Origin: Bacteroidota bacterium
GTDB lineage: Bacteria > Bacteroidota > Bacteroidia > AKYH767-A > OLB10
DNA: 64,000 nucleotides
Assembly: GCA_016713525.1 (NCBI GenBank)
Contig: JADJOZ010000022.1
Location: 66,787-130,786 of the forward strand
Reading direction: 5' to 3'
The notes beneath the pieces are model-generated. The model was not told where the DNA came from and searched no databases. It saw nothing but the letters and a program-made list of their open reading frames with translations. Numbering within the stretch: position 1 is the first letter of the stretch; every line of letters begins with the position of its first letter. Shown in pieces: positions 33,501 to 39,030 of the stretch. A program made the position numbers and the translations under genes.

Positions 33501-35631
33501 ACCATCAAATGCACTTGCAGCTAATGCTGTGGTAACACAACAGGTTAATTGTTTTGCTGATGAAACCGGTGCAATTGACTTAACCGTAACTGGTGGAACA
33601 TTGCCATACACATATAACTGGAGTAACGGTTTAACTACCGAGGATTTATCTCAACAGTTTGCAGGAACTTATTCTGTAGTTGTAACTGATGCAAATGGCT
33701 GTACAGCTGATGCGCAGGCAACAATCACACAGCCATCATCACCTTTACTTGCTATGGTGAATGTTGTATCGAATGTATTCTGTAACGGAGGTACCAACGG
33801 TGCACTTGATCTTACTGTCAACGGTGGAACTGCACCATATACTTTCGTATGGAGCAATGGTGCTATTACCGAGGATATCAGTAACCTGGGTACCGGAGTT
33901 TACACCGTAACCGTTACTGATGCAAATGGATGTACTTCCATGGCTTCAGGTGGAATCGGACAACCTTCTCAACAATTAAATGCAGTAGTTTCTGTTGTTC
34001 AAAACGTACTTTGCTTCAATGGAAATAATGGATTCGTTGATATCACCGTAACAGGTGGAACTGCACCGTACACATTTATCTGGAGCAATGGAGCAACTAC
34101 TGAAGATATTGGTGGATTAGTTGCCGGTGTTTATTCAGTAACAATCACGGATGTGAATGGATGTACTGCAAATCTAAGTGCAACCGTTATTCAGCCTCAG
34201 GCACCTTTGATACCTTCTGTTACCGTAGTTCAAAACGTGTCTTGTTTTGGTGGTATGGATGGATATCTTGATCTTACAGTAAGCGGAGGAACAACTCCTT
34301 ATGTTTATCTGTGGAGTACAGGAGCAATAACTCAGGATATTAGTGGTATCCCTGCAGGAACTTATACAGTAACCATCACCGATGGAAATGGATGTAATGC
34401 CATCATCAGTGAAGTAGTAGGTCAGCCACTCAATGCACTTATAGCTCCAATTACTGCTCAACAAATTCCATGTAATGGCGCTGCAACCGGCTCACTGACT
34501 GCAAATGCACAGGGAGGTACACCGCCATATTCATTCGTATGGAGTAATGGTGCAACTACAGGAACGATCAGTGGTCTTACTGTTGGAACGTATACTGTAT
34601 CTGTCACCGATTCTAAAGGTTGTCCATATACCGAAACTGCAACGATCACCGAACCTGCATCTCCGGTTTCAATTTCCGGAACTACAACTGTGGCTAACTG
34701 CCTCAGGGGAATAGGAGGGGCAGTTACTATATCAATCAGTGGTGGTACTCCTCAGTATCTTATCAACTGGAGCAATGGTGCGATTTCTCAAAATCTTCCT
34801 GATGTTGGAGCAGGTAACTATACAGTTTCTGTAACGGATGCTAATGGATGTACAGCACAACAAACCTTCACTGTTGGTAATAGCTCTGAGTTTGAAATCA
34901 CTCCGGGTACACCAACTACTATTTGTGCCGGCGAAATGGCAATCCTTGTAGCCGATTCAGTTGCGGGTGGAGTATATCAGTGGTACTATCAGGGTAACCC
35001 GCTTAATGGGGCTACCGGAAATGTATTCGAAACTCCTGCTGCAGGATTCTATGCTGTGAGTGTGACTACTCCTTGCGGTACATTCTTCACCGATTCTATC
35101 GAAGTAATTGTTAAGTCTATTGAAAATGTAAGTATCAGCAATAACCAGATTATTTGTCCTCCGGAACAAGTTCAGTTATTCGCCAGCGGTGGTGTTACTT
35201 ACCAATGGTCACCTGATACTAATATTACTTTCACCAATGTTCCTGATCCAATCGTGAATCCATTAATCACCACTACATATTCTGTGTTGATCACGAATGA
35301 ACACGGTTGTAAAACAACATTGAGTGTTGAAGTAGCTGTTGTTTGCGACTCACTCTTCGTCCCCAATGGTTTCTCACCAAACGATGATGGTACCAATGAT
35401 GGGTTTGTGATTGATGGAATTGAAAATTATCCCGGAAATAAATTGTGGGTCTATAACCGCTGGGGTAATCTCATCTATAAAGCTAAAGACTACGACAATA
35501 AATGGGATGGTGTAGCGAATGTTTCGGGAATCTATATGGGTAAGAAGCTACCAAGTGGTACTTATTATTTCATTCTCGATCTCAACGATGGTTCCAAACC
35601 ACGTGCAAGTTATCTGATATTAAGACGCTAA
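18535..35631 (+). CDS. Giant SprB-like adhesin with 64 repeats and T9SS type B sorting domain (about 5698 aa)
   Basis: Cell-surface filamentous adhesin related to the gliding adhesin SprB. The ATG at 18535 is preferred over a GTG at 18466 because it opens a signal peptide (MKKTFSGQAVLKFLLIFSVV). Residues about 37-570 form a non-repetitive N-terminal region with DRNNNGVFNPG and PWDGKDGVGNF motifs. Then come 64 SprB repeats (20254 to about 34870), typically 77 aa, each with a first cysteine in V-x-CFGG-x-NG, GGTSPYxYxWSNG, GLxAGTYTVTxTDANGC with a second cysteine, and xTQPAAAL. The end has an Ig-like segment and the type B sorting domain (VPNGFSPNDDGTNDGF, PGNKLWVYNRWGN). It should be exported by the T9SS, most likely with the PorP encoded 20 nt downstream. 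The frame is intact over 17 kb. Ligand and role in motility are inferred only. Confidence 0.93.
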   Translation: MKKTFSGQAVLKFLLIFSVVAICLFSMGTIEVKGEGSPQYKPDTTKTTYLMVLNNSNGYGTFAGYSATDTNRLFIRILDPTNERIYFGVGQRSTSSTWYFRVKDPNGNVIYGPTLVPTSGTGFINYHRQAILGPNVFSAQGYTPFTITPTAGVAGNYYIEFNKSDPNTISNNTEIGFGIFDITVGNPTALTRAPGRLFSYNWGFNTSSYANQFYGSFYIYGADSSVTNINMNGIKPYKFRISCNSYGTSSTGSAATKRRSKTGFAVLPELKLFLRDPDIVAFPSGSLLFMSGAVTLSGCTRDSLCISVTLVKTSDVTVLIDRNNNGVFNPGTADRKMVFPGVPAGTNCLPWDGKDGVGNFIGPGSQVKIYISVESGEVNLPIYDVESHPNGYSMTVTRPAAALFVDSLYYDDVLVGGGTSLTGCAFPCHTWVSSPANTETNSIGNDNTVNTYWFARKQSVLATLTMPDYLTTNAGPDQTICVSPAGVDTVQLAGSIVYSLAAYNGSFRWRTSGSGTFIPNDSTYTAKYKPSVADINAGAVAITLQPRYNCTHPLDSMWLTLNKRPTLSSSNGTVACFGGSSGSIDLTVTNSNAPYTYSWSNGASTQDISGLAAGSYTVTVTSSASCSSTFTTAVTQPAAALSGTIGAITNIACFGQTNGTIGFTASGGTSPYTYSWSNGSSSQNLSGVGAGTYTVTVTNSRGCTSVSAAATISGPAAALASSITTSTNVSCRNGSDGTIDLNVTGGTSPYSYLWSNGATTQDISGLAAGTYSVTITDNNGCTSAQSRTITQPAAVVNVTATIGQQVNCFGGSNGSINLSVSGGTSPYTYLWSNAATTQDITGLVAGTYTVTVTDANGCTAQQSRTITQPAAALSAALTTSQQVNCFGGSNGYINITVSGGTGPYTYVWSSGATTQDLTGLGAGTYSVTVTDSRGCTFSDAYTISQPTAALSSSASVTQQVSCFAGSNGAIDVTVSGGTSPYSYSWSTGASTQDLSGLATGTYTITITDANNCTSTSSASVTQPVAALNASASVSNTVSCFGGADGQISLTVNGGTSPYSYVWSNGANTQNISGLTSGTYTVTITDGNGCTDNASATVTQPAAALSGSTTITGNISCFSGNNGSIDLTVAGGTGPFSYSWSNGATSQDLSGLAAGTYNVTITDARGCTAASSGTISQPAGALSTNINISQNIPCFGSGNGAIDLTVSGGTTPYSYNWSNGASTQDISGLAAGIYTVTITDANGCNATSSITITQPSAALSTSINANQPVLCFGGNNGSLTLTTTGGTFPYTYAWSNGQTSSSILNLTAGTYSVTVTDANGCTDQTSGTITQPAAALNSSATSSQQVSCFGGSNGAINLTVSGGTSPYTYLWSNGSSTQNISGLSSGTFTVTITDANGCQSNSSATVTQPVAALNATSTADQMVSCFGGSNGAISVVVTGGTSPYTYLWNNGATTQNISGLTNGAYTVTVTDANGCIDGSSSTISQPAAALNAASAVTQVVSCFGGSDGSINVSVSGGTSPYSFLWSNGATTEDLSNTIAGTYTVTITDANGCTTTQSKTITQPAAALAATANPSINVLCFGGNNGAISLTVSGGTPGYNYEWNTGATSQNISGLLAGTYTVTVTDARGCTTSSSATITQPAASLSASANVSANVSCFGGNNGSINVTVAGGTSPYSYVWNNGATTQNVSGLASGSYTVTVTDANGCSASQTLGVSQPAAALNATATVGQAVLCFGGNNGAVNLNVTGGTSPYTYVWNNGATSQNINTIIAGTYTVTVTDANGCTDVASATVTQPAAALSASTAVTANVSCFGGANGSINLSVAGGTSPYTYSWSNGAITQDINSLAAGTYVVTITDDNGCTTSASATITQPAATLAATANATQDVSCFGGADGQITLVVTGGTSPYSYQWNTGASTGNLAGQQVSCFGGNNGSITLTVSGGTTPYSYSWSNGASTQNISGLTTGTYTVTITDANGCTTNQSATITQPAAALSGTTTTTANISCFSGNNGAIDLTVAGGTSPYSYNWSNGATTQDISGLAAGTYTVTITDANGCTAVATGVITQPAGALSSSLSVSQNVLCFSGNTGSLNLTVTGGTTPYTYIWNTGATTQDISGLSAGTYTVTVNDANGCNATQSATITQPSAALSASGTASSAVSCFGGNNGSVSLTVNGGTSPYTYVWSNGATTQNLSSLAAGAYTVTVTDANACTATTSVVVTQPAAALSAVPTVSSNVSCFAGNNGAISLAVTGGTAPYTFAWSNGSTNQNLSGLTAGTFTVLVTDANGCTANANATISQPAAGLTSSLTVSQNISCFGGSNGSIDLTLSGGTSPYSYVWSNGATTQDISGVVAGTYTVTITDANGCTDSKSATITQPAAALSASASTSQQVNCFGGNNGAISLTVSGGTSPYSYSWSNGASTQNLSGLTSGTYTVTVTDANGCTATSSATITQPVAALNSSITASQNVNCFGNNTGSIDISVSGGTTPYSYLWNNGATTQDLNNLTAGTYSVTITDANGCTSAESVTITQPAAGLSSSIAVSQQVSCFAGANGAIDVTVSGGTTPYTYTWSNGSSTQDLTGITAGTYTVTITDANGCTSLESATITQPAAALSASASVSQQVNCFGGNNGSINLNVSGGTAPYSYNWNNGASSQNLSGLTAGTYNVTITDANGCTATSTATITQPVAALTSSAVATANISCFSGNNGSIDLTVSGGTTPYSFAWSNGATTEDISGLAAGTYNVTITDANGCTSTSSATITQPAGALSTSLAVSQNVSCFAGANGSLTLTVSAGTAPYNFIWNTGATTQNLSGLTSGTYTVTVTDANGCNSSQSATISQPAAALSAVASVSQQVDCFGGNNGSVNLTVSGGTSPYTYDWSNGASSQNLSGLTSGTYTVTVTDANGCTAVSSATVTQPSAALTSSISASQNVNCFGNNTGSIDISVSGGTSPYSYSWSNGANTQDITGLAAGTYSVTITDANGCTSAESVTISQPSAALSGSVAVTQQVSCFAGNNGSIDLSVAGGTTPYSYNWSNGASTQDVSGLTAGTYTVTVTDANGCTLVESATISQPAAALNANATVTSDVNCFGGNNGQISLAVNGGTAPYSYNWSNGQSTQNITNLVSGTYTVTVTDANGCTAVASATVSQPVAALSASTTVTGNISCFSGNNGSVDLTVTGGTGPYTFDWSTGAVTEDLSGLSAGTYNVTITDANGCTTTASATIVQPAGALSTNIDISQNIPCFGGGSGAIDLTITGGTLPYNIIWSNGATTEDISGLAAGVYTVTITDANGCNTSASGTITQPSAALSASISSNNPVLCFGGNSGSLEVTATGGTFPYTYAWSNGQTSASILNLSSGTYTVTVTDANGCTTIQSATVTQPSAALNTVANATQQVFCNGGADGIIDITVTGGTAPYSYNWSNGSTSEDLSGLAAGTYTVTITDANGCQDQATATITEPTNALSSSITSTQQVNCFAGNNGSIDLTVNGGTSPYTYVWSNGATTEDISGLVAGTYSVSITDANGCTDAQTVIISEPSAALAVSSTNVQPVLCFAGSNGSIDITVAGGTGPYSFNWSNGSTNEDLSGLSAGSYIVTVTDANGCTATLTETIAQPSAALAASTAVTANISCFSGNNGAIDLTVTGGTAPYTFVWSNGSTTEDIAGLSSGTYNVTITDANGCTTSATATISQPAGSLAASLTVSQNVNCFGGSNGALDLTATGGTTPYSYVWSNGATTEDISGLATGVYTVTVTDANGCIASQSALISQPTAALSATSNNVQPVLCFAGTNGAIDITVAGGTTPYSYNWSNGATTEDITGLAAGTYTVTITDANGCTATLTETISQPAAALTSAASVTSNVSCFSGSNGGIDLTVNGGTAPYSYNWSNGSTSEDLSGLAAGTYTVTITDANGCQDQATATITEPSNALSSSITSTQQVNCFAGNNGSIDLTVNGGTAPYTYVWSNGATTQDISGLVTGTYSVSITDANGCTDAQTVVISEPSAALAVSSTNVQPVLCFAGSNGSIDITVTGGTAPYSFNWSNGATGEDLSGLNAGSYTVTVTDANGCTATLTETIAQPSAALAASTTVTANISCFSGNNGAIDLTVNGGTAPYTFVWSNGSTTEDITGLSSGTYNVTITDANGCIENATATISQPAGSLAASLTVTQNVNCFGGNNGALDLTVNGGTIPYSFVWSNGATTEDISGLATGVYTVTVTDANGCIASQSALISQPTAALSATSNNVQPVLLCFTGTNGAIDITVAGGTTPYSYNWSNGATTEDISGLAAGTYTVTITDANGCTATLTETISQPAAALSATGVNDQEVNCFAGADGAASVVVTGGTSPYTYLWSNGEITQAITGLIAGTYSVTVTDINGCTTNASVVISEPSASLSAALTSSQNVNCFGGNNGAIDITVTGGTVPYVYAWSNGSTTEDLTGLAAGTHSVIITDANACTTTLSATITEPVGALNVSVAGTIDIACFAGDNGAIDITVVDGTAPYTYIWSNGSVSEDLTDLAAGTYTVTVTDANGCTGTQSITLNQPAAALNATAVTAGNISCFSGNNGSIDVTVTGGTVPYSFVWNNGAVTEDLSALAAGTYTVSITDANGCVFVTSATITQPAGALTTSLSIVQNVQCFAGADGSLDLTATGGTPPYTFNWSNGATTEDISNLAAGTYTVTVTDSNGCISSQTATISQPVAVLAATIASTQNVNCFGDLSGNIDITVSGGTLPYTFVWSNGATSEDLSNIGAGTYTVSIADANGCTESLSVTISQPAASLSANAQVTANVSCNSGANGSIDLTVNGGTIPYTYSWNNGAVTEDLNGITAGLYIVTVIDANGCIVIDSAEVTEPVAALNSTISSVSQVNCFAGNDGSIDITVSGGTIPYTFVWSNGATSEDLANLAAGTYTVTVTDANGCTNQNTATISQPVSALAATITSSSNVGCNGGADGSADITVTGGTAPYTYNWSNGQSTEDLNGLVAGIYTVTITDANGCTESLSVTITEPSNALAANAVVTQQVNCFADETGAIDLTVTGGTLPYTYNWSNGLTTEDLSQQFAGTYSVVVTDANGCTADAQATITQPSSPLLAMVNVVSNVFCNGGTNGALDLTVNGGTAPYTFVWSNGAITEDISNLGTGVYTVTVTDANGCTSMASGGIGQPSQQLNAVVSVVQNVLCFNGNNGFVDITVTGGTAPYTFIWSNGATTEDIGGLVAGVYSVTITDVNGCTANLSATVIQPQAPLIPSVTVVQNVSCFGGMDGYLDLTVSGGTTPYVYLWSTGAITQDISGIPAGTYTVTITDGNGCNAIISEVVGQPLNALIAPITAQQIPCNGAATGSLTANAQGGTPPYSFVWSNGATTGTISGLTVGTYTVSVTDSKGCPYTETATITEPASPVSISGTTTVANCLRGIGGAVTISISGGTPQYLINWSNGAISQNLPDVGAGNYTVSVTDANGCTAQQTFTVGNSSEFEITPGTPTTICAGEMAILVADSVAGGVYQWYYQGNPLNGATGNVFETPAAGFYAVSVTTPCGTFFTDSIEVIVKSIENVSISNNQIICPPEQVQLFASGGVTYQWSPDTNITFTNVPDPIVNPLITTTYSVLITNEHGCKTTLSVEVAVVCDSLFVPNGFSPNDDGTNDGFVIDGIENYPGNKLWVYNRWGNLIYKAKDYDNKWDGVANVSGIYMGKKLPSGTYYFILDLNDGSKPRASYLILRR
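24184..24301 (+). repeat. Truncated SprB repeat (number 18)
   Basis: The cysteine of this repeat is only 117 nt from that of the next one, instead of 231. After WNTGASTGNLAG the sequence runs directly into QQVSCFGG, so 38 codons (the second cysteine and the QPAAAL linker) are missing in frame. Confidence 0.9.
26611..32158 (+). repeat. Higher-order repeat: six SprB repeats per 1386-nt unit
   Basis: The distinctive repeat type ISCFSGNNG, always followed by a PAGAL or PAGSL linker, recurs at 26611, 27997, 29383, 30769 and 32158. The intervals are 1386, 1386, 1386 and 1389 nt. Neighbouring repeat types recur in the same order, for example VNCFGNNTG at repeats 26 and 32 and VLCFAGSNG at 40 and 46. 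Confidence 0.9.
28741..31430 (+). repeat. Recent tandem duplication of one 1386-nt unit
   Basis: Positions 28741-30126 and 30127 to about 31430 match very closely at the nucleotide level with a constant 1386-nt offset, checked at three places. The match begins in the middle of a repeat (GGTAPYSYN). It continues until repeat 49, where copy 2 has one extra codon (VLLCF). Confidence 0.88.
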
Positions 35632-35650
35632 CAGACAGGAGGGAAGGATC

Positions 35651-36597
35651 ATGAAACAAATCACAAAAAGAAAAGTACTCGTTATGAATTCAATGATAAA
35701 AAAAGGTTTTGCAGCTGCTGCCATCCTGCTCGGAAGTCTTTCCGCTCAGGCCCAGTTCGAGCCACAGTTTACTCAGTATATGTTCAATGAGATGTTCATC
35801 AATCCTGCCTATGCAGGATCCCGTGAACAGGTAGCCGCCACTATGCTGTACCGGAACCAATGGGTTGGTCTCGAAGGAGCGCCCAAAACGCAAACAGCCA
35901 GCATCAACGGTCCGCTGATGAACAAAAACTGGGACTTGGATTAACCATGATGAACGAAACTATTGGAGTTACCAAACAGTTTGCTGTATATGCCAGTTAT
36001 GCATATCGCATTCAGGTAGGAACCAAAGGAGCATTCGCAATGGGAGTTCAGGGAGGATTCATCAACCACCAGGAAGATCTGAGCGAGGTAATAACAAACG
36101 AGGAAAACGACAATGAATTTTTGTTTAATACTCCCCAGGTTGTACTTCCCAATGCCGGATATGGGATGTATTATAATACCGATAAATTTTATGCAGGTAT
36201 TGCTATTCCCCGTATGTTCCTGAATAAAGTAGCAGGCGATGGTTCAGCAGCAGTAACCAATAAACTGGATCTGAAAAACTGGCATTATTATTTTATGTCG
36301 GGATATGTATTTCCGGTATCTGAATCAGTGAAACTAAAACCTTCTGTTATGGTGAAAGCTGTTTCGGGAGCTCCGCTGATTGCTGATGTTACACTTCATG
36401 CATTGTTAAAAGATGTATTCTGGCTGGGTGTAAGCTATAGAACAGAAGATTCCTTCGCAGGTCTGGCCACGTTCCAAATTACCCCGCAACTACGTATTGG
36501 TTATTCTTACGATTATACACTAACCGAACTGAATAATTACAACAACGGAACACACGAAATTCATCTGGGATACGATTTCTCCTTCAATAAGAAATAA
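35651..36597 (+). CDS. PorP/SprF-family T9SS outer-membrane protein, copy 2 (one frameshift)
   Basis: Second PorP/SprF-type protein, 20 nt after the giant adhesin and probably its dedicated partner. The start may be 35651 or the ATG at 35693, which gives a cleaner signal peptide (MIKKGFAAAAILLGSLSAQA). The mature sequence is almost the same as in copy 1. The frame breaks in an A run at 35924-35928; one added A restores NKKLGLGLTMMNE. The second frame runs to 36597. A T present here but not in copy 1 creates an earlier stop, so this copy ends FNKK and lacks the TPRYF ending. The signal peptides of the two copies are unrelated. Confidence 0.9.
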
Positions 36598-36905
36598 GGT
36601 TGTCTAAAAAAGCAAATTATAATTTAATAATGAAAAAAAGGCCTTCAAAGCCGACAAGTCTGAATTCATTTTTATTTAAAGGATAAGGACAAGAGGGGCG
36701 TTCCTCGTTAAATCACCGCTGGTACACTCATGTTGAAAAAGGAACTTAACGGCTTAGCAATAGGACTTTAAAAAAATCCGGCTTAAGCGACATTTTTGTC
36801 TCAAGAACAGGCATTGACTTGTCGTCCCTTGTCCCGTCTCAGGTCCACTTGTCGTTCCATCTTTAAAAAAGCGGGACGGGCTTTCTCAGTCTTAGGATTG
36901 AGAAA
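36598..36905. other. Intergenic region between porP copy 2 and groL
   Basis: No gene seen. The first bases continue the similarity to the region after porP copy 1 and then diverge. Only a degenerate form of the copy 1 terminator remains (AAAAAAAGGCCTTCAAAGCC). On the minus strand a weak hairpin at 36882-36905 followed by a T run (36866-36871) may terminate groL transcription. A CTTGTCG direct repeat occurs near 36818-36856. Confidence 0.5.
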
Positions 36906-38537
36906 TCACATCATTCCATCCATTCCGCCCATACCTGCTGGCATTGCCGGAGCTTTATCTTCCTTTACTTCAGCAAGAACGCATTCAGTTGTAAGCAACA
37001 TACCTGCGATTGATGCAGCATTTTCTAATGCAACACGAGTTACCTTAGTAGGATCAATTACACCGGCAGCAAGCATTTTTTCATAAACTTCAGTACGTGC
37101 ATTATAACCATAATCGTCTTTTCCTTCACGAACTTTCTGGATTACAATTGAACCTTCACCACCTGCATTAGCAACAATCTGACGCAATGGCTCTTCAAGC
37201 GCACGACGGATGATTGCAATACCTGTGTTTTCATCTTCATTGATTCCGGTCAGGTTATCAATAGCCTTAATTGCACGGATGTAAGCAACGCCTCCACCAG
37301 GTACAATTCCTTCTTCAACAGCAGCACGAGTTGCACTTAAAGCATCATCTACCCGATCTTTCTTTTCTTTCATTTCTACTTCAGTAGCAGCGCCTACATA
37401 AAGAACTGCAACACCACCGGCAAGTTTCGCAAGACGTTCCTGAAGTTTTTCTTTATCATAATCAGAAGTTGTAGTCTCGATTTGAGCTTTAATCTGATTC
37501 ACACGACCAGTGATATCAGTCTTTTTACCTGCTCCACCTACAACAGTTGTATTGTCTTTGTCAATGGTGATTTTTTCTGCTTTGCCTAATTTGGTAAGAT
37601 CTGCATCTTCCAGTTTGAAGCCCAGTTCTTCAGAAATTACCGTTCCACCTGTCAATATTGCAATATCTTCCATCATTGCTTTTCTGCGATCACCAAAACC
37701 AGGCGATTTAACAGCAGCAATTTTCAGTGATCCACGGATTTTGTTTACAACCAGAGTTGCTAATGCTTCTCCGTCTACATCTTCAGCAATGATCAAAAGT
37801 GGCTTTCCTGTTTGAACAACCTTCTCTAATACAGGAAGCAATTCTTTCATATTGGAGACTTTTTTATCATACAACAAAATGTATGGCATTTCCAATACGG
37901 CTTCCATCTTATCAGCATTGGTTACAAAGTATGGAGAAATGTAACCACGATCAAATTGCATACCTTCAACTACTTCAACTGTAGTCTCTGTTCCTTTTGC
38001 TTCTTCAACGGTGATAACACCTTCTTTTTTTACTTTTTCCATTGCCTGAGCGATCAGCTTACCAATTTCATGATCGCTGTTTGCGGAAATTGTAGCTACT
38101 TGCTCAATTTTTTTATTGTCGTCACCAACCGATTTGCTTTGCTTTTTCAGATTCTCGATTACTGCGATTACTGCTTTGTCGATTCCGCGCTTCAAATCCA
38201 TTGGATTTGCTCCTGCAGCAACATTTTTTAATCCTGCAGTGATGATTGCTTGCGCAAGCACTGTTGCCGTGGTTGTTCCATCTCCTGCAACATCGGCAGT
38301 CTTCGATGCAACTTCTTTCAGCATTTGAGCTCCCATGTTTTCCACAGGATGCTTCAGTTCAATTTCTTTAGCAACACTTACACCGTCTTTAGTGATCGAT
38401 GGTGCGCCATATTTTTTGTCAATGATTACATTACGACCTTTTGGTCCAAGAGTAACTTTTACTGCATTCGCTAAAGCGTCAACGCCTCTTTTCAGAGCAT
38501 CACGTGCTTCAAGGTTAAAGGTGATATCTTTTGCCAT
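36906..38537 (-). CDS. groL: Chaperonin GroEL
   Basis: The 60-kDa chaperonin, a double-ring ATP-driven folding machine in the cytoplasm. It is intact at 543 aa. Family motifs are present: the N-terminal DARDALKRGVDALANAVKVT, ATP-binding VTLGPKGRNV and VAGDGTTTATVLA, the apical domain, and the AAVEEGIVPGGGVA signature. The C-terminal tail is the usual glycine/methionine-rich GMGGMDGMM. It is transcribed with groS, 56 nt upstream. Confidence 0.98.
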   Translation of the reverse strand: MAKDITFNLEARDALKRGVDALANAVKVTLGPKGRNVIIDKKYGAPSITKDGVSVAKEIELKHPVENMGAQMLKEVASKTADVAGDGTTTATVLAQAIITAGLKNVAAGANPMDLKRGIDKAVIAVIENLKKQSKSVGDDNKKIEQVATISANSDHEIGKLIAQAMEKVKKEGVITVEEAKGTETTVEVVEGMQFDRGYISPYFVTNADKMEAVLEMPYILLYDKKVSNMKELLPVLEKVVQTGKPLLIIAEDVDGEALATLVVNKIRGSLKIAAVKSPGFGDRRKAMMEDIAILTGGTVISEELGFKLEDADLTKLGKAEKITIDKDNTTVVGGAGKKTDITGRVNQIKAQIETTTSDYDKEKLQERLAKLAGGVAVLYVGAATEVEMKEKKDRVDDALSATRAAVEEGIVPGGGVAYIRAIKAIDNLTGINEDENTGIAIIRRALEEPLRQIVANAGGEGSIVIQKVREGKDDYGYNARTEVYEKMLAAGVIDPTKVTRVALENAASIAGMLLTTECVLAEVKEDKAPAMPAGMGGMDGMM

Positions 38538-38593
38538 TTTGTTTTTATAGATTTTAGAATAGTTAATTTAATGGATTTACTTGAAATCAGAAA

Positions 38594-38872
38594 TTATATA
38601 ACTGCGAAAATATCAGATTCACGCATGATCAGATATTCTTTCCCTTCATGTGTGATTTCTGTGCCTGCATATTTACCATATAAAATGGTGTCGCCAACTT
38701 TAACGGTCATTGGCTCATCTTTTTTACCTGTTCCTACTGCAATTACTTTTCCCTGTTGTGGCTTTTCTTTTGCCGTGTCAGGAATAATGATCCCACTCTT
38801 TGTTTTTTCCTCAGCAGCCGATACCTCAACTATTACCCGGTCGGCTAATGGTGTAATCTTAATTTTGCTCAT
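38594..38872 (-). CDS. groS: Co-chaperonin GroES
   Basis: Lid of the GroEL chamber, 92 aa. It begins KITPLADRVIVE and contains the mobile loop (AAEEKTKSGIIIPDTA) and the YGKYAGTEI motif. It precedes groL in a standard groSL operon. A candidate promoter with overlapping inverted repeats lies upstream at 38985-39030; the leader would be about 100 nt. No CIRCE element was seen. Confidence 0.97.
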   Translation of the reverse strand: MSKIKITPLADRVIVEVSAAEEKTKSGIIIPDTAKEKPQQGKVIAVGTGKKDEPMTVKVGDTILYGKYAGTEITHEGKEYLIMRESDIFAVI

Positions 38873-38984
38873 GTTTGTATAGATTTTTTAGGGTTGTTTT
38901 ATGAAAGTTTTTCTTAGGCTTTGCCTCCTGCATCTTCTGTGCCAACAGGTCTTTTGTGCCAGTTTTTCAGTTCATGGCAGTGAT

Positions 38985-39030
38985 CAAAAAAAGATGTCAC
39001 AGAAGTTTGTCAAACTGACAGTCTGTGACA
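38985..39030 (-). promoter_or_regulatory. Candidate groSL promoter with nested inverted repeats
   Basis: On the minus strand, TTG (plus-strand CAA 39011-39013) and TTTTTTTG (38985-38992, 7 of 8 to TAnnTTTG) are 18 nt apart. Nested inverted repeats overlap the -33 box: TGTCACAG (38995-39002) pairs with CTGTGACA (39023-39030), and TGTCA (39008-39012) with TGACA (39016-39020). These could bind a heat-shock or other regulator. Confidence 0.5.

Larger units (their letters stand above)
20254..34870 (+). repeat. Array of 64 SprB coding repeats, 231-nt period
   Basis: Counted by the first conserved cysteine of each repeat. From repeat 1 (codon before Ala-Cys at 20254) to repeat 64 (34693) is 14439 nt, which equals 63 x 231 minus the 114 nt missing at one truncated repeat. 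Other spacings measured (for example 21874 to 22105, and 27997 to 28228) are exactly 231 nt. Third codon positions vary much more than the protein does. Confidence 0.92.

Noticed and set aside
26505..34649. Many antisense and out-of-frame ORFs of 60-116 aa in the giant adhesin
   Set aside because: They recur with the repeat period and mirror the repeat sequence; they are shadows of the coding strand.
20254..34870. Regular direct repeats that might suggest a CRISPR array or satellite DNA
   Set aside because: The period is 231 nt, inside one open frame, with variation mainly at third codon positions. These are protein-coding repeats.
37510..38550. Plus-strand ORFs opposite groL
   Set aside because: All lie antisense to a well-conserved chaperonin gene and show no independent coding features.
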